Positions 8,542 to 18,093 of a stretch of 64,000 bases of DNA are shown here, piece after piece. A program made the translations under genes and the position numbers. Source of the DNA: JACQFK01 sp036383955 (GTDB taxonomy: Bacteria > Planctomycetota > MHYJ01 > JACPRB01); the NCBI GenBank assembly GCA_036383955.1, contig DASVNH010000266.1:31069-95068 (forward strand), in the 5' to 3' direction. The number at the start of each line of letters is the position of its first letter. The stretch's first letter is position 1. Under the pieces are notes generated by a model. The model had not been told where the DNA came from, made no database searches, and worked only from the letters and a program-made list of their open reading frames with translations.

Positions 8542-9783
8542 CTAGTCTTTCTTCCCCAGGCAGTAGAGGGCTTCGCGACGTCCCCCCGGGACGCGCTCGG
8601 CGACGCGGGCGTAGATCCGGCCGCCGCAGACGGCGGGCGTGGCGAGGACTTCGTCGCCGAGCTTGTTCTTCCCGATCAGCGTGAACTTCTCCGGACTCGC
8701 GGCATAGATGAACGTCTCGCCCGCCTCGTTCGTCGCGTAGATCTTGTCGCCGACGAGCACCGGCGACGCGCTGAACGTGCCGCCGAGGCGCTCCTTCCAC
8801 AGCTCTTTGCCGGTGTCCGACGTCCAGCACGCGGCCACGCCGGCGTCGAGCGTGCCGTAGAGATGGCCGTCGCGGACGAGCAGGGACGGGACGTAGACGC
8901 GGTCCTTGGTCTCCCAGGCGATCTTGCCCGAGCCGTCGGCCTCGATCGCGGCGAGGTGGTTCTTCGGGTAGCCGCCGCTCGAGAAGATCCGCGCGCCGTC
9001 GGTGACCGTCGTGGTCACGCACTCGGTCGTGGCGCCGGGGATCTCCCAGAAGACCTTGCCGGTCAGCGGGTCGAGGCTCGTCACGAGGTCGCAGCCGGTC
9101 AGGAAGAGCTGCTCGCGGCCGGCGACGTTCAGGACGACCGGCGACGCGTAGTTGGGCGCCTTCGGGCGCTCGCGCGTCCAGACGATCGCGCCCGTCGCGC
9201 GGTCGAGGGCGCCCACCATGCCGCCCGCGTTGTGGTCCGCCGCCACGAGCACGACGGAGCGGTACGGCAGCGGCGACGCCGCGTAGCCCTGATGGATGAC
9301 GTAGGCGCCGATCTTCGTCTGCCAGAGGATCTTGCCGTCCAGGCCCAGCGCGCTGGCGTAGACCGCGTCCTTGTTCGGAAAGGTGATGTAGACGCGCTCG
9401 CCGTCGACGGCCGGCGTGCACGAGGCGCCGGTCGACTTGGCGTTCTTCCGCATCGCCCCGCCCTTGTGGACCTCGGTCTCCCAGACTTTGGCCCCGGTCG
9501 CGCGGTCGAAGCAGAGCAGCGACTGCGTGTCCGCCTTCTCGTCGCACGCCGCGAGGTAGACGCGGCCGCCGGCCACCGCGGGCGAGCCGTGGCCGCGGCC
9601 GGGGACGTCGGCCTTCCACACCACGCCCTCCGTCGCGCTCCAGGAGATGGGCGGAGGCGCGCCGGGCGGCGCGTGGCCGTCGGACGTCGGTCCCCGCCAC
9701 CGGGGCCAGTCCCCTTCGACTCGCCCGGCTTGGGCGGGCTCGCTCAGGGCAGGCCGCAGAAGGGCGATCATCAAGAGCAGCAT
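8542..9783 (-). CDS. Exported PQQ-like beta-propeller protein
   Basis: A 413-aa exported protein with an N-terminal signal sequence (about residues 1-19), followed by WPRWRGPTSDG, the usual opening of planctomycete PQQ-like repeat proteins. Repeated blades contain the hallmark pattern of Gly-rich turns with Tyr and a D-x-x-T-G-x-x-x-W motif (FDRATGAKVWE, LDRATGAIVWT, LDPLTGKVFWE). These form a seven- or eight-bladed propeller. Catalytic residues for a PQQ dehydrogenase were not seen, so a binding or scaffold role is likely. It diverges from the neighbouring esterase with only 19 bp between start codons. Confidence 0.8.
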   Translation of the reverse strand: MLLLMIALLRPALSEPAQAGRVEGDWPRWRGPTSDGHAPPGAPPPISWSATEGVVWKADVPGRGHGSPAVAGGRVYLAACDEKADTQSLLCFDRATGAKVWETEVHKGGAMRKNAKSTGASCTPAVDGERVYITFPNKDAVYASALGLDGKILWQTKIGAYVIHQGYAASPLPYRSVVLVAADHNAGGMVGALDRATGAIVWTRERPKAPNYASPVVLNVAGREQLFLTGCDLVTSLDPLTGKVFWEIPGATTECVTTTVTDGARIFSSGGYPKNHLAAIEADGSGKIAWETKDRVYVPSLLVRDGHLYGTLDAGVAACWTSDTGKELWKERLGGTFSASPVLVGDKIYATNEAGETFIYAASPEKFTLIGKNKLGDEVLATPAVCGGRIYARVAERVPGGRREALYCLGKKD

Positions 9784-9802
9784 AGGCGCTTAGTATATAG
9801 GC

Positions 9803-10732
9803 ATGATGATCCTCTTCGCGCTCCTCGTCGCCCAGGCCAAGCCGCTTCCGGAGCGGCCCGCCCCGACCGTCGCCGACTACGCGTACGGCGTCGAGTCGGA
9901 GCGGCAGAAGCTCGATTTCTGGAAGGCGACGTCCGACGCGCCGACGCCGGTGGTGCTCCTCATCCACGGCGGCGGCTGGGTGAACGGCCAGAAGGAAAGC
10001 TACGGGACGTCGGCGATCAAGCCCTACCTCGACGCGGGCGTTTCGGTGGCCGCGATCAACTACCGCTTCATCGCGCAGGCGATGGAGCAGAAGGTCGAGC
10101 CGCCGGTGAAGGCCTGCGTGCGCGACGCGGCCCGGGCGCTGCAGACGATCCGGTCGAAGGCGAAGGAGTGGAACGTGGATCCGGCGCGGATCGGCGCGAC
10201 GGGCGGATCGGCCGGCGCGTGCACCTCGCTCTGGCTCGCGCTCCACGACGACCTCGCCGACCCCGCGAGCGCGGACCCGGTGGCCCGCCAGTCGACCCGC
10301 CTCGCCGCCGCGGCCGTCTCCGGCGCGCAGACCTCGCTCGACCCCCAGGAGCTCCGCGCCTGGATGCCCAACGCGATCTACGGCGGCCACGCCTTCGGCT
10401 TCGCCGAGAAGGGGCGGACGCGGGCCACGGAGTTCAAGCACCTGATGGAGAACCGCGAGAAGGTCCTGCCCTGGATCCGCGAGTACTCCCCGATCGAGCT
10501 GCTCTCGAAGGACGACCCGCCGCTCTATCTCGACTACCCCAACCAGAAGACCCCGCCCGTCCTCGGCCAGGACGAGCCCGATCCCACCCACTCCGCCCTC
10601 TACGGCCTCAAGCTCGCCGAGCGCGCGAAGCCCCTGGGCGTCGAATGCGCCGTCGCCTACCCCGCCGGCGCCAAGGACGGGACCTACGGCTCCGTCGCGG
10701 CCTTCCTCCTCGTGAAGCTCAAGGCCCGCTAA
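9803..10732 (+). CDS. Exported alpha/beta hydrolase (carbohydrate-esterase-like)
   Basis: A 309-aa esterase-like protein with a short signal sequence. The oxyanion motif HGGGW lies near residue 54, and the nucleophile motif GGSAG (ATGGSAGACTS) near residue 133. The fold and motifs match the BD-FAE type of acetyl or feruloyl esterases acting on polysaccharide side groups. The two start codons of this divergent pair are 19 bp apart, so both promoters must overlap the coding ends. The TAA stop is the first part of a perfect 14-bp hairpin stem. Confidence 0.8.
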   Translation: MMILFALLVAQAKPLPERPAPTVADYAYGVESERQKLDFWKATSDAPTPVVLLIHGGGWVNGQKESYGTSAIKPYLDAGVSVAAINYRFIAQAMEQKVEPPVKACVRDAARALQTIRSKAKEWNVDPARIGATGGSAGACTSLWLALHDDLADPASADPVARQSTRLAAAAVSGAQTSLDPQELRAWMPNAIYGGHAFGFAEKGRTRATEFKHLMENREKVLPWIREYSPIELLSKDDPPLYLDYPNQKTPPVLGQDEPDPTHSALYGLKLAERAKPLGVECAVAYPAGAKDGTYGSVAAFLLVKLKAR

Positions 10733-10889
10733 GCAGGGCGAGGAAATCAGTGGCATCCCCTCGCCCTGCTTACCCTGAGCGGAGCGCGGCGGAGTCGAAG
10801 GGTTATCGAGGGAAATCCTTCGACTCGCCCGCGGCTCGCTCAGGATAAGCGGCCCGCAAGGGGTGCCAGAAATTAACTCGGGCCGCTTA
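10730..10889. repeat. Cluster of three consecutive inverted repeats
   Basis: Three hairpins follow each other directly. The first has a perfect 14-bp stem (10730-10743 with 10759-10772) and includes the esterase stop codon. The second (10774-10801 with 10817-10844) has about 28-nt arms of the CCTGAGCG...GTCGAAGG type with few mismatches. The third has a perfect 11-bp stem (10846-10856 with 10879-10889, TAAGCGGCCCG). The first may terminate transcription of the esterase gene; the second resembles a widely dispersed bacterial intergenic repeat as far as I recall. Confidence 0.8.
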
Positions 10890-11039
10890 GATTATTTCGA
10901 TTTCCCGCGGGGAATTGCATAAACGATGGTGTATAGTGTAGTGCGCTTCGGGAAGACCTTCGGCGTAGCGCCTCGGCGCCGCTGAACCACCCCCTTCCCG
11001 CCCCACCCCGGGCGAGTCCGTCCCCCGGGAGGTACGTCC
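10890..11039 (+). promoter_or_regulatory. Leader region of the GGDEF-EAL gene
   Basis: This 150-bp stretch, with the repeats before it, makes a gene-free gap of about 307 bp. It starts AT-rich and holds a small palindrome (TTCCCGCGGGGAA near 10900) and a possible -10 element, TATAGT at 10932-10937. A convincing -35 box at normal spacing was not found. A GGGAGGT site ends a few bases before the GTG start at 11040. Confidence 0.35.
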
Positions 11040-13127
11040 GTGGAACCTTCGACGTCCCCTATCCGCATCCTCCACTTGGAGGACAGCGCCACCGACAGCG
11101 AGCTCATCGAGCGCGAGCTCCGGAGGTCGGGCTTCACCGTCGATCTCCGGCGCGTGGAGAACAACGCCGACTTCCTCCGCCAGCTCCAGGACTTCAACCC
11201 CCAGATGGTGCTCTCGGACAACTCGCTGCCGGACATCGACAGCCGCCGCGCCCTCGCCACCCTCCAGAAACGCCGGCCCGAGACCCCCTTCATCGTCGTC
11301 TCCGGCACCATCGGCGAAGAGCGGGCCGTCGAGATCCTCAAGCAGGGCGCAACCGACTACGTCCTCAAGGACCGCCTCGCCAAGCTGGCCCCGGCGGTCT
11401 CCCGCGCCCTCGAGCAGTCCCGCGAGCGCTCCGCCCGCGAGCGCGCCGAGGCGGGCCTCCGCGAAAGCGCCCAGCGCTTCCGCGAGCTCGCCGACGCCAT
11501 GCCCCAGATCGTCTGGACCGCCCGCTGCGACGGCACGATCGAATACTACAACCGGCGCTGGTACGAGTTCACGGGCTTCGCGCCGGACAGCCCGGGCGGC
11601 TGGGGCGCCGTCCTCCACCCCCAGGACGGCGTCGCCTTCGCCTCCCGCGTCCAGGGCGCCCTCGAGGCCCGCGAGCCCTATGAGCTGGAGTGCCGCTTCA
11701 AGGACCGCCGGACCGCCGGCTACCGCTGGCATCTGCTCCGCGCGGTGCCCGTCTTCAACGAGACCGGGGGCGTCGACCGCTGGTTCGGCACCGCCACGGA
11801 CATCGACGACCGCAAGCGCGCCGAGCAGGAGCTGCTGAAGAACGCGTACTACGACGCCCTCACCCAGCTCGCCAACCGCTCCCTCTTCGAGAACCGCCTT
11901 GAGAAGGCCGCCCGCGGCGCCGCCCGCGAGAAGGACCTGCTCTACGCGGTGCTCTTCCTCGACATCGACCGCTTCAAGCTCATCAACGACAGCCTGGGAC
12001 ACGGCGCCGGCGACCGCCTCCTGGCCGCCTTCGCGCGCCGCCTGGAAGCCCTCGTCCGCCCCGGCGACACCGTGGCCCGCTTCGGCGGCGACGAGTTCGC
12101 CGTCCTCGTCGAGTACGTCTCGGACCTCGACCTCCTCAAGCGCATCGCCGAGCGCATCCTCATCGGGCTGTCCCTCCCCTTCTCGATCGAAGGCCACGAG
12201 ATCGTGGCCACCGCCAGCATCGGCGTCGCGCACAGCGGCCCCGCGTCCACCACCCCCGAGGCGATGGTCCGCAACGCCGACCTGGCGATGTACCGCGCGA
12301 AGAACCTCGGCCGCTCCCGCGTCGAGATCTTCGACGAGGCGATGCACGCCCAGTCCATGGCGACGCTCCGCCTGGAGCAGGATCTCCGCAAAGCCCTGGA
12401 CCGCGGCGAATTCGTCCTGCACTACCAGCCGATCGTCTCCCTGCACACGGGCCGGATCACCGGCTGCGAAACCCTCGTGCGCTGGTCGCACCCGGAACGC
12501 GGCTTGGTGGCGCCCGGCGACTTCATCCCCCTCGCCGAGGAGACCGGCCTGATCGTCCCGATCGGCGAATGGGTGCTCCGCGCCGCCTGCGACCAGGCCG
12601 CCGCCTGGACGAAGCGCGGCCTCCCGCCCCTCGACCTCGCCGTGAACCTCTCGGCCCGGCAGTTCCGCCACGAAGGCCTCGTCGCCGTCCTCGAAGCCGC
12701 CCTCGAGACGACGGGCATCAATCCCGGCCGCCTGACGCTCGAGCTCACCGAATCCCTGCTGATGGAGCACACCGAGCGCGCCATCGCCATCCTCCGCGAC
12801 CTCAGCGACCGCGGCATCCGGCTCTCCATCGACGACTTCGGGACCGGCTACTCCTCCCTCGCCTACCTCAAGCGCCTCCCCTGCTCCTCGCTCAAGATCG
12901 ACCGCTCGTTCGTCCGCGACATCCACAGCGACCCCGACGACGCCGCCATCGCCATCGCCATCATCCGCATGGCCCACGCCCTCCGCCTCAAAGTCATCGC
13001 CGAGGGCGTCGAAACCGAAGAGCAGCGCGACTTCCTCAAAGAGCGCCGCTGCGACGAAGCCCAGGGCTACCTCTTCAGCAAGCCCCTCCCCCCCGACGCC
13101 TTCTTCGACCTCGCGACAAAACGGTGA
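11040..13127 (+). CDS. REC-PAS-GGDEF-EAL cyclic-di-GMP protein
   Basis: A 695-aa signalling protein. Domain order: receiver (about 8-125, phosphoacceptor Asp60 in VLSDNSLPD), PAS/PAC (about 148-260), GGDEF (about 270-430) and EAL (about 440-690). The GGDEF motif is intact at 349-353, and an RPGD inhibitory site lies five residues before it, so the cyclase looks competent and product-inhibited. The EAL domain has ETL in place of EAL but keeps NLSARQF, LELTES, DDFGTG, the Lys of LKIDRSF and EGVETEEQ, so phosphodiesterase activity is also plausible. The start is GTG with a GGGAGGT site. No membrane segment is present. The cognate kinase is not adjacent. Confidence 0.9.
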   Translation: MEPSTSPIRILHLEDSATDSELIERELRRSGFTVDLRRVENNADFLRQLQDFNPQMVLSDNSLPDIDSRRALATLQKRRPETPFIVVSGTIGEERAVEILKQGATDYVLKDRLAKLAPAVSRALEQSRERSARERAEAGLRESAQRFRELADAMPQIVWTARCDGTIEYYNRRWYEFTGFAPDSPGGWGAVLHPQDGVAFASRVQGALEAREPYELECRFKDRRTAGYRWHLLRAVPVFNETGGVDRWFGTATDIDDRKRAEQELLKNAYYDALTQLANRSLFENRLEKAARGAAREKDLLYAVLFLDIDRFKLINDSLGHGAGDRLLAAFARRLEALVRPGDTVARFGGDEFAVLVEYVSDLDLLKRIAERILIGLSLPFSIEGHEIVATASIGVAHSGPASTTPEAMVRNADLAMYRAKNLGRSRVEIFDEAMHAQSMATLRLEQDLRKALDRGEFVLHYQPIVSLHTGRITGCETLVRWSHPERGLVAPGDFIPLAEETGLIVPIGEWVLRAACDQAAAWTKRGLPPLDLAVNLSARQFRHEGLVAVLEAALETTGINPGRLTLELTESLLMEHTERAIAILRDLSDRGIRLSIDDFGTGYSSLAYLKRLPCSSLKIDRSFVRDIHSDPDDAAIAIAIIRMAHALRLKVIAEGVETEEQRDFLKERRCDEAQGYLFSKPLPPDAFFDLATKR

Positions 13128-13193
13128 CCGGAACGAAACAGACTGTCCGTTTCGTTACCGGCGGAACGAAACGGACAGTCTGTTTCGTTACCG
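13128..13193. repeat. Perfect 25-bp inverted repeat with self-palindromic arms
   Basis: Two 25-nt arms (13132-13156 and 13165-13189) are perfect reverse complements with an 8-nt spacer. Each arm is itself a near palindrome, beginning AACGAAAC and ending GTTTCGTT. The flanks also pair. The element starts directly after the TGA stop of the GGDEF-EAL gene and ends about 58 bp before the next start. It could form either one long hairpin or two smaller ones. A terminator or a pair of protein-binding sites are both possible. Confidence 0.85.
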
Positions 13194-13251
13194 CATGTCG
13201 CAAAGAGAGCCTCTCGGGCCTCCCATAGCTATAGTCATGAGGGGCAACGAG

Positions 13252-16200
13252 ATGCGGCTTTCCTTCGCGGTCCTGGCGCTGCTGGCGGCGACGGCCTTCG
13301 CCGACGACCCGCCCGAGCTCCTCCTGGGCAGCTTCGACCGCGACCTGGACGCGAAGACCTGGGAGGCCTCCGGCAAGGCCGTCCGCACGCTGGAACCCCG
13401 GGATCCCACCGACCTCAACAAGGCCTGCAAGCTCGTCCTCGAGGGCGGCGGCTACGGCGGCATCTACTCCTACCGCCAGCCCAAGGACTGGAGCGCCTTC
13501 GAGGTCCTCTCCGTGGTGGTCTGGTCCCACGACCGCCGCGGCCTCGGCATCCGCGTCGACGACGACAACAGCAAGAACTTCGCCACCCGCTACAACGGCG
13601 ACGCCACCCTCGAGCAGGGACGCAACCTCATCCAGATCTCCATCAAGGACATGGCCAAGGTCATCAACCCCGCCAAGGTCAAATCCGTGGGCCTCTTCGT
13701 CTCCGATCCGCCCAAGGGCCTGACGCTGTACTTCGACGACATCCGCCTCGGCGCCCGCCTCACCGACAAGGTCGCCTTCATCCCCTACGAGAAGCGGATC
13801 GAGCCCGTGCCCTCGACGGACGTCGAAACCCCCCACTTCCCCCTCGCGAAGCCCCTCGCCGGCGGGCCCCTCAAGGCCCTCGCCGTGTACGACGTCGAGG
13901 AAGGCCGCGACCTCGCCGAGCTCATGCAGCGGATCGACCTGAAGGTCTCGCCCCTCCTGTGGGCGCGCGACGACGGCGCCCACAAGTGGATCGGCCTGCA
14001 CTACGGCGAGCGCAGCTACGACCTCAGCCGCCGCTACCTCGCCAGCACCGCGCAGGGGCCGGAAGCGTTCGACACCCTCCTCCTCCCCACGCCCACCGGC
14101 TGGGGCGCGTTCGGCAAGGCCGCCACCGACGCGATCGTCGACCGCGTGAAGAACCGCGGCGAGGGCCTCGTCCTCGTGTTCCCCTTCCCCGGCGAGAAGG
14201 ACAAGGCGCCGTGGCCCGACGACCTCAAGTCCGTCTCCGCGCTGATCGACAGCGAGACCGATTTCCAGCGGGACAACGGCTACGTCCGCTACGCGAACAA
14301 CGGCCGCGTCATCGGCAAGAAGTGGCGCGTCGTGAAGGACCATCCGCTCACCCGCGGCGTGCCGCTGGACGCGCTGCCCTTCGAGGCGCTGGAGGTCCAG
14401 GCCTACACGCCCGCGCCCGGCGCCGAGGTCCTCATCGAAACCGAAACCGGCCATCCGGTCCTCGCGGTCCGCGAGGCCGGCAAGGGCCGCGTCGCCACCT
14501 TCGGCGTCCGCTGCCGCAGCCTCGCGCCCCACGTGCCCGACGCGGGGGCCCGCCGGCAGTGGCGCGACTACCGCTACTGGGAGGTCTTCTACGACCTCCT
14601 CGCCCGCGCCGCGCTCTGGACCGCGCGCCGGGACCTCGCGACCGAGGGCGAGCCGAAGGCCGTCGAGGTCAAGCACCCGGATCCCAACCTCGCGCTCAAG
14701 CGCTGGCCGAGCGGCGCGTGGCGCCTCGACTTCACGCCGCCCTCCCGCGCGACCATCAAAGTCTCCGCGCCCGAGGTGATCCCCCGCGGCACGAACCTGC
14801 GCGTCGCCTTCGAAGGCGAGGCCCGGAAGATCCGCCTCGTCGACTATGCCGGCGCCCGGCGCCGCACGCTGCTCGAGAAGGACGTCGAGAGCTCCCCGGT
14901 GACGCTCTCCACGGAGGGGCTGGAGTCGCTGGCCCTGGTCGTCGAGGTCGAAGGGGCCTCCGGCGCGCGGGGCGAGGCGACCGTGTACGTCACGCCGGAC
15001 GCGAGCTGGACCGACTACGAGGTCTACGGCTGGGGCGCCGGCGGGATCAGCTACCTGCGCGACCATCAGCTCAAGCGCCTGCGCGACTTCGGCCTGACCA
15101 TGGAGCAGGTGGGCGGCCCGAACGAGGCGCGCGAGAGCTTCCGCCGCGGCTTCCGCGTCCACGCCATGATCTCGTCCACGGGGATGCACGCGAAGGACTT
15201 CGACAAGGTCTTCCGCGAGTACAACAAGACCTCCGATCCCAGGCTGCTCGTGCGCTCGCCGTCCTTCGCCGACCCGGAGTTCTGGGCCGCCCAATCGAAG
15301 ACGGCGGAAGCCTGGGCCCGCTCGATGCTCCCCTTCGCGCCGCTCACGATGTCGCTCGGCGACGAAACCTCGCTCACGAGCTACACCGCCGAGTTCGACT
15401 TCGACCGCCACCCGGAGAACGTCCGGGCGTTCCGCGAGCGGCTGGAGCTGCAATTCAAGGACATCGCCGCCCTCAACGCCGCGCTCGGCGGATCCTGGAC
15501 GTCCTTCAAGGCCGTCGAGCCCCCGCTCACCGCCGACGCGAAGAAGTCCGGCGACGCCGGCCTCTGGAACGAGTGGCGCGAACACAACGATTGGCTCTGG
15601 ACGGGGGCCTTCGCGGGGTATCGCGACACGTTCTCGAAGCTCTTCCCCGCGGCGCGGCTGAGCGTGTCGGGCACGCAGACCTCGCACGTGTTCAACGGCG
15701 TCGACTGGGCGAAGCTCGCCCCCGTGCTCGGCGCGGCCGCCGACTACACCGGGCGCTTCCAGCTCGCCCAGCGCCTCAGCTTCAACCCGGGCATCCACAG
15801 CACGCCCTGGGCCGGCTACGGCCGCGCGGGCCGCGGGACCGACTACCAGCTCTGGTCGAACCTCACGTTCGACGGCGCGGGCACCGCCTTCTTCTGGTAC
15901 CCCTCCCTGCTCCATCCGGACTTCAGCTTCAGCCCGTCGGCGGTCGACTACCGCCGCTCGCTCGCCGTCCTGCGCGAGGGCGTCGGCGCGCAGTACCGCC
16001 GGACGAAGCGCCGCTTCTCCCCCGTCGCGATCCTCTGGAGCGCGCGCAGCCAGCGCGCCGCCTGGCTCGCCGGCAAGATGGCCGAGTTCGTGAAGGCCGA
16101 GGCCGACGTCTACGCGGCCCTCGACGACGCGGGCTACGACCCGTTCTTCATCGCCGACACCGACGTCGCCGGCGACGGGCTCAAGGAAAAGGGCGTCCGC

Positions 16201-16989
16201 GCCCTGGTCCTGCCCATGACGCTCGCGCTCGGCCGCGGCGAGCGCGCGGGCGGCCTCCCCGTCCTCCCCGCCCTGAAGGCCTTCGCCGCCGCCGGCGGCG
16301 TCGTCCTCGCCACCCATCCGGCCACGCGGGACGAATTCCTCCGGCCGGCCCCGGCCGTCGAACTCGCGAAGCCCTTCGACATCCGCGCGCTGGGCGACGT
16401 CCGCCCCTGGGTGCCCGTGAAGGACGTCGACGGCAAGCCCGTCCCCTCCGTCAGCGTCGTCCGCCACCTCTTCCCCGCCGCGCCCGACGCGGAACTGCTC
16501 ACGGTGCTCCGCAAGCCCGTCGGCCAGAAGGAGGTCATCGGCGCGGACGGCGTGGCGTATTCGCTGCCGGATCCTTCCGGCGGTCCGGCGACGCAGCGGA
16601 TCTCGCTCGACGTCTCGCGCTACGCGGGGAAGAGGTTCTTCGACGTCCGCCGGCGGGCGCCGCTCGCGCCGAAGGACGGCGCGCTCGTGATCGACATGGA
16701 CGCGGGCGACGGACGTCCGATCGCGGTCCTGCCCTACGACGCGCCCGCGCTGAAGCTCGTCGCGACGCGCGAGGGAGACCGGCTGCGGGTGGCCGTGTCC
16801 GCTCCCGTCTCCGCGCCCCACGTGATCCGGCTGGACGTCGGCGGCGACTCCTTGCTCTCGCGCAACCTGGTCCTGGACAAGGGCGAGGCGCGCGCGGAGA
16901 TCGCGCTGGCCGTCGAGGAGCGCGGTCGCACCTTCGAGCTGCGGGCGACGGACGTCCTGACCGGCGCGACCGCTTCGCTGAGCAGATAG
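13252..16989 (+). CDS. Large secreted GH42-like glycosidase-related protein
   Basis: A 1245-aa exported protein. A GAGGGG site seven bases before ATG 13252 and the signal peptide MRLSFAVLALLAATAFA decide the start over ATGs at 13195 and 13237. The N-terminal region looks like a beta-sandwich carbohydrate-binding module. A glutamine-amidotransferase-like region (about 210-450) resembles the trimerisation domain of beta-galactosidases. The centre (about 590-900) resembles a GH42-type TIM barrel, with GDETSLT and the FKDIAALNAALGGSW signature of that family. A role in degrading extracellular polysaccharide is likely. The assignment rests on motif resemblance only, and the catalytic Glu pair was not confirmed. 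Confidence 0.6.
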   Translation: MRLSFAVLALLAATAFADDPPELLLGSFDRDLDAKTWEASGKAVRTLEPRDPTDLNKACKLVLEGGGYGGIYSYRQPKDWSAFEVLSVVVWSHDRRGLGIRVDDDNSKNFATRYNGDATLEQGRNLIQISIKDMAKVINPAKVKSVGLFVSDPPKGLTLYFDDIRLGARLTDKVAFIPYEKRIEPVPSTDVETPHFPLAKPLAGGPLKALAVYDVEEGRDLAELMQRIDLKVSPLLWARDDGAHKWIGLHYGERSYDLSRRYLASTAQGPEAFDTLLLPTPTGWGAFGKAATDAIVDRVKNRGEGLVLVFPFPGEKDKAPWPDDLKSVSALIDSETDFQRDNGYVRYANNGRVIGKKWRVVKDHPLTRGVPLDALPFEALEVQAYTPAPGAEVLIETETGHPVLAVREAGKGRVATFGVRCRSLAPHVPDAGARRQWRDYRYWEVFYDLLARAALWTARRDLATEGEPKAVEVKHPDPNLALKRWPSGAWRLDFTPPSRATIKVSAPEVIPRGTNLRVAFEGEARKIRLVDYAGARRRTLLEKDVESSPVTLSTEGLESLALVVEVEGASGARGEATVYVTPDASWTDYEVYGWGAGGISYLRDHQLKRLRDFGLTMEQVGGPNEARESFRRGFRVHAMISSTGMHAKDFDKVFREYNKTSDPRLLVRSPSFADPEFWAAQSKTAEAWARSMLPFAPLTMSLGDETSLTSYTAEFDFDRHPENVRAFRERLELQFKDIAALNAALGGSWTSFKAVEPPLTADAKKSGDAGLWNEWREHNDWLWTGAFAGYRDTFSKLFPAARLSVSGTQTSHVFNGVDWAKLAPVLGAAADYTGRFQLAQRLSFNPGIHSTPWAGYGRAGRGTDYQLWSNLTFDGAGTAFFWYPSLLHPDFSFSPSAVDYRRSLAVLREGVGAQYRRTKRRFSPVAILWSARSQRAAWLAGKMAEFVKAEADVYAALDDAGYDPFFIADTDVAGDGLKEKGVRALVLPMTLALGRGERAGGLPVLPALKAFAAAGGVVLATHPATRDEFLRPAPAVELAKPFDIRALGDVRPWVPVKDVDGKPVPSVSVVRHLFPAAPDAELLTVLRKPVGQKEVIGADGVAYSLPDPSGGPATQRISLDVSRYAGKRFFDVRRRAPLAPKDGALVIDMDAGDGRPIAVLPYDAPALKLVATREGDRLRVAVSAPVSAPHVIRLDVGGDSLLSRNLVLDKGEARAEIALAVEERGRTFELRATDVLTGATASLSR

Positions 16990-17126
16990 GACCGGGAACC
17001 AGGACCAGGACCAGGGTTACGGAATCCCCCCCCCGCCCCCCCGGGGGGGCATGGGGGGGGACTTCCGAAGGTCCCCCAGGGGATTGAATTGGGCTCCCCC
17101 TGGTCCTGTTCCTGGACCTGGGGTAC
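16989..17126. repeat. Periodic-arm inverted repeat with C/G core
   Basis: The left arm (16989-17016) is made of CCAGGA-type hexads, and the right arm (about 17096-17126) of the complementary TCCTGG-type hexads. Between them is a C-run/C-run/G-run/G-run core. The element lies between the convergent GH42-like gene and the secreted gene at 17129, and occupies practically the whole gap. Long homopolymers in the core may contain assembly errors. Confidence 0.8.
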
Positions 17127-17128
17127 CG

Positions 17129-18073
17129 CTACTTGGCCGGCTCGAGCTTCAATGTAGGCAGCGCGGCGCGGAGGGCCTTGAGGCCCGCGGCGTCCGGCCC
17201 GGACGCGAAGACGTGGAGCAGGCGCTCGCGGGAGTCCGGCAGCGGAAGGATCGCCTCCGCGAAATGGGCGTCGACGCCCTTCCACAGCTGCCACTGGACG
17301 TCCTTCTCCAGGCACTTCCCGGCCTCCTCCGCGACCTGGACGGGCGGGTCCGCCCGCTCGTGGTGGAAGCGCGGATGGCCCCCGACGTACACGCCGATCA
17401 GCGGGCGCGGGCGGCCCAGCGGGACGAGGCGGACGAGCGACGCCACCTTGAAGTCCGGGCCCTTCTGGGTCGTCAGCACGAAACCTTCAGAGAGCTCGAT
17501 CGTGAGCTTGCGGCCTTCGACCTCGTGGAGGACGCGACGTCCGGCGGCGACGGCCAGCTCGCGCTTTCCCGGCGCCACGCTCTCGGCGATCTTCTTCGCC
17601 AGGGCGGCGGCGCCGGCCAGGTCCTTGGCCGCTTCGGGGTTCGCGTAGATCGCGACGTGCTGGACGGTCCGGTCCTCCCGCGCCGTGAAGAGGCCGAGGA
17701 GGAAGACGGCGTCCTGGGCCGGATCGATCTCCGCGGGGGCGATCGAGCAGGCGCGGAGGCCCTTGAGGTCGAAGGGAGCGACGGTGAACTTGCCTTCCCA
17801 GGTCTTCACGACGCCGCGGACGTCGTTCACGAGGTCGTCGCCGGCCGTCTCGAGCTGCTCATAGGCCATGATCACGAACTTGCGGGCGCCGGATGTCCAG
17901 ACGACGCGGGTCTCCCGCTCGTCGGCCTCGGGCGCGGACATGAGGCCGCGGGAGCGGGGCTCGAGGACCGCGCCGGCGGGAAAGCGGGCCGTCAGGCGCC
18001 CGGCGAGGAGCGAGAGAGGCGGGTCGGCGAGGTCGTCCTGGACCGCCGCCAGCGCCAGCAGGAAAGGGATCAC
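17129..18073 (-). CDS. Secreted protein of unknown function
   Basis: A 314-aa protein, apparently exported: the GTG start at 18073 is followed by IPFLLALAAVQ, a short signal sequence. The rest is an alternating alpha/beta pattern without a motif I recognise. Recurrent phrases such as RKLTIELSEGFVLTTQKG and RPRPLIGVYVGG suggest two related beta-rich halves. No strong ribosome site precedes the start, but the upstream secreted Pro-rich gene ends only 20 bp away on the same strand, so reinitiation is possible. Function is unknown. Confidence 0.5.
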   Translation of the reverse strand: MIPFLLALAAVQDDLADPPLSLLAGRLTARFPAGAVLEPRSRGLMSAPEADERETRVVWTSGARKFVIMAYEQLETAGDDLVNDVRGVVKTWEGKFTVAPFDLKGLRACSIAPAEIDPAQDAVFLLGLFTAREDRTVQHVAIYANPEAAKDLAGAAALAKKIAESVAPGKRELAVAAGRRVLHEVEGRKLTIELSEGFVLTTQKGPDFKVASLVRLVPLGRPRPLIGVYVGGHPRFHHERADPPVQVAEEAGKCLEKDVQWQLWKGVDAHFAEAILPLPDSRERLLHVFASGPDAAGLKALRAALPTLKLEPAK

Positions 18074-18093
18074 GGTTACTAGACGCCGGCCGC

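Noticed and set aside
13128..13193. Possible CRISPR-like repeats
   Set aside because: There are only two arms, in inverted orientation with an 8-nt spacer, and no cas genes; this is a palindrome, not an array.
16989..17126. rRNA, tRNA or other RNA gene in the hairpin regions
   Set aside because: No cloverleaf, conserved tRNA boxes or rRNA segments were seen; the structures are long simple stems with low-complexity arms.
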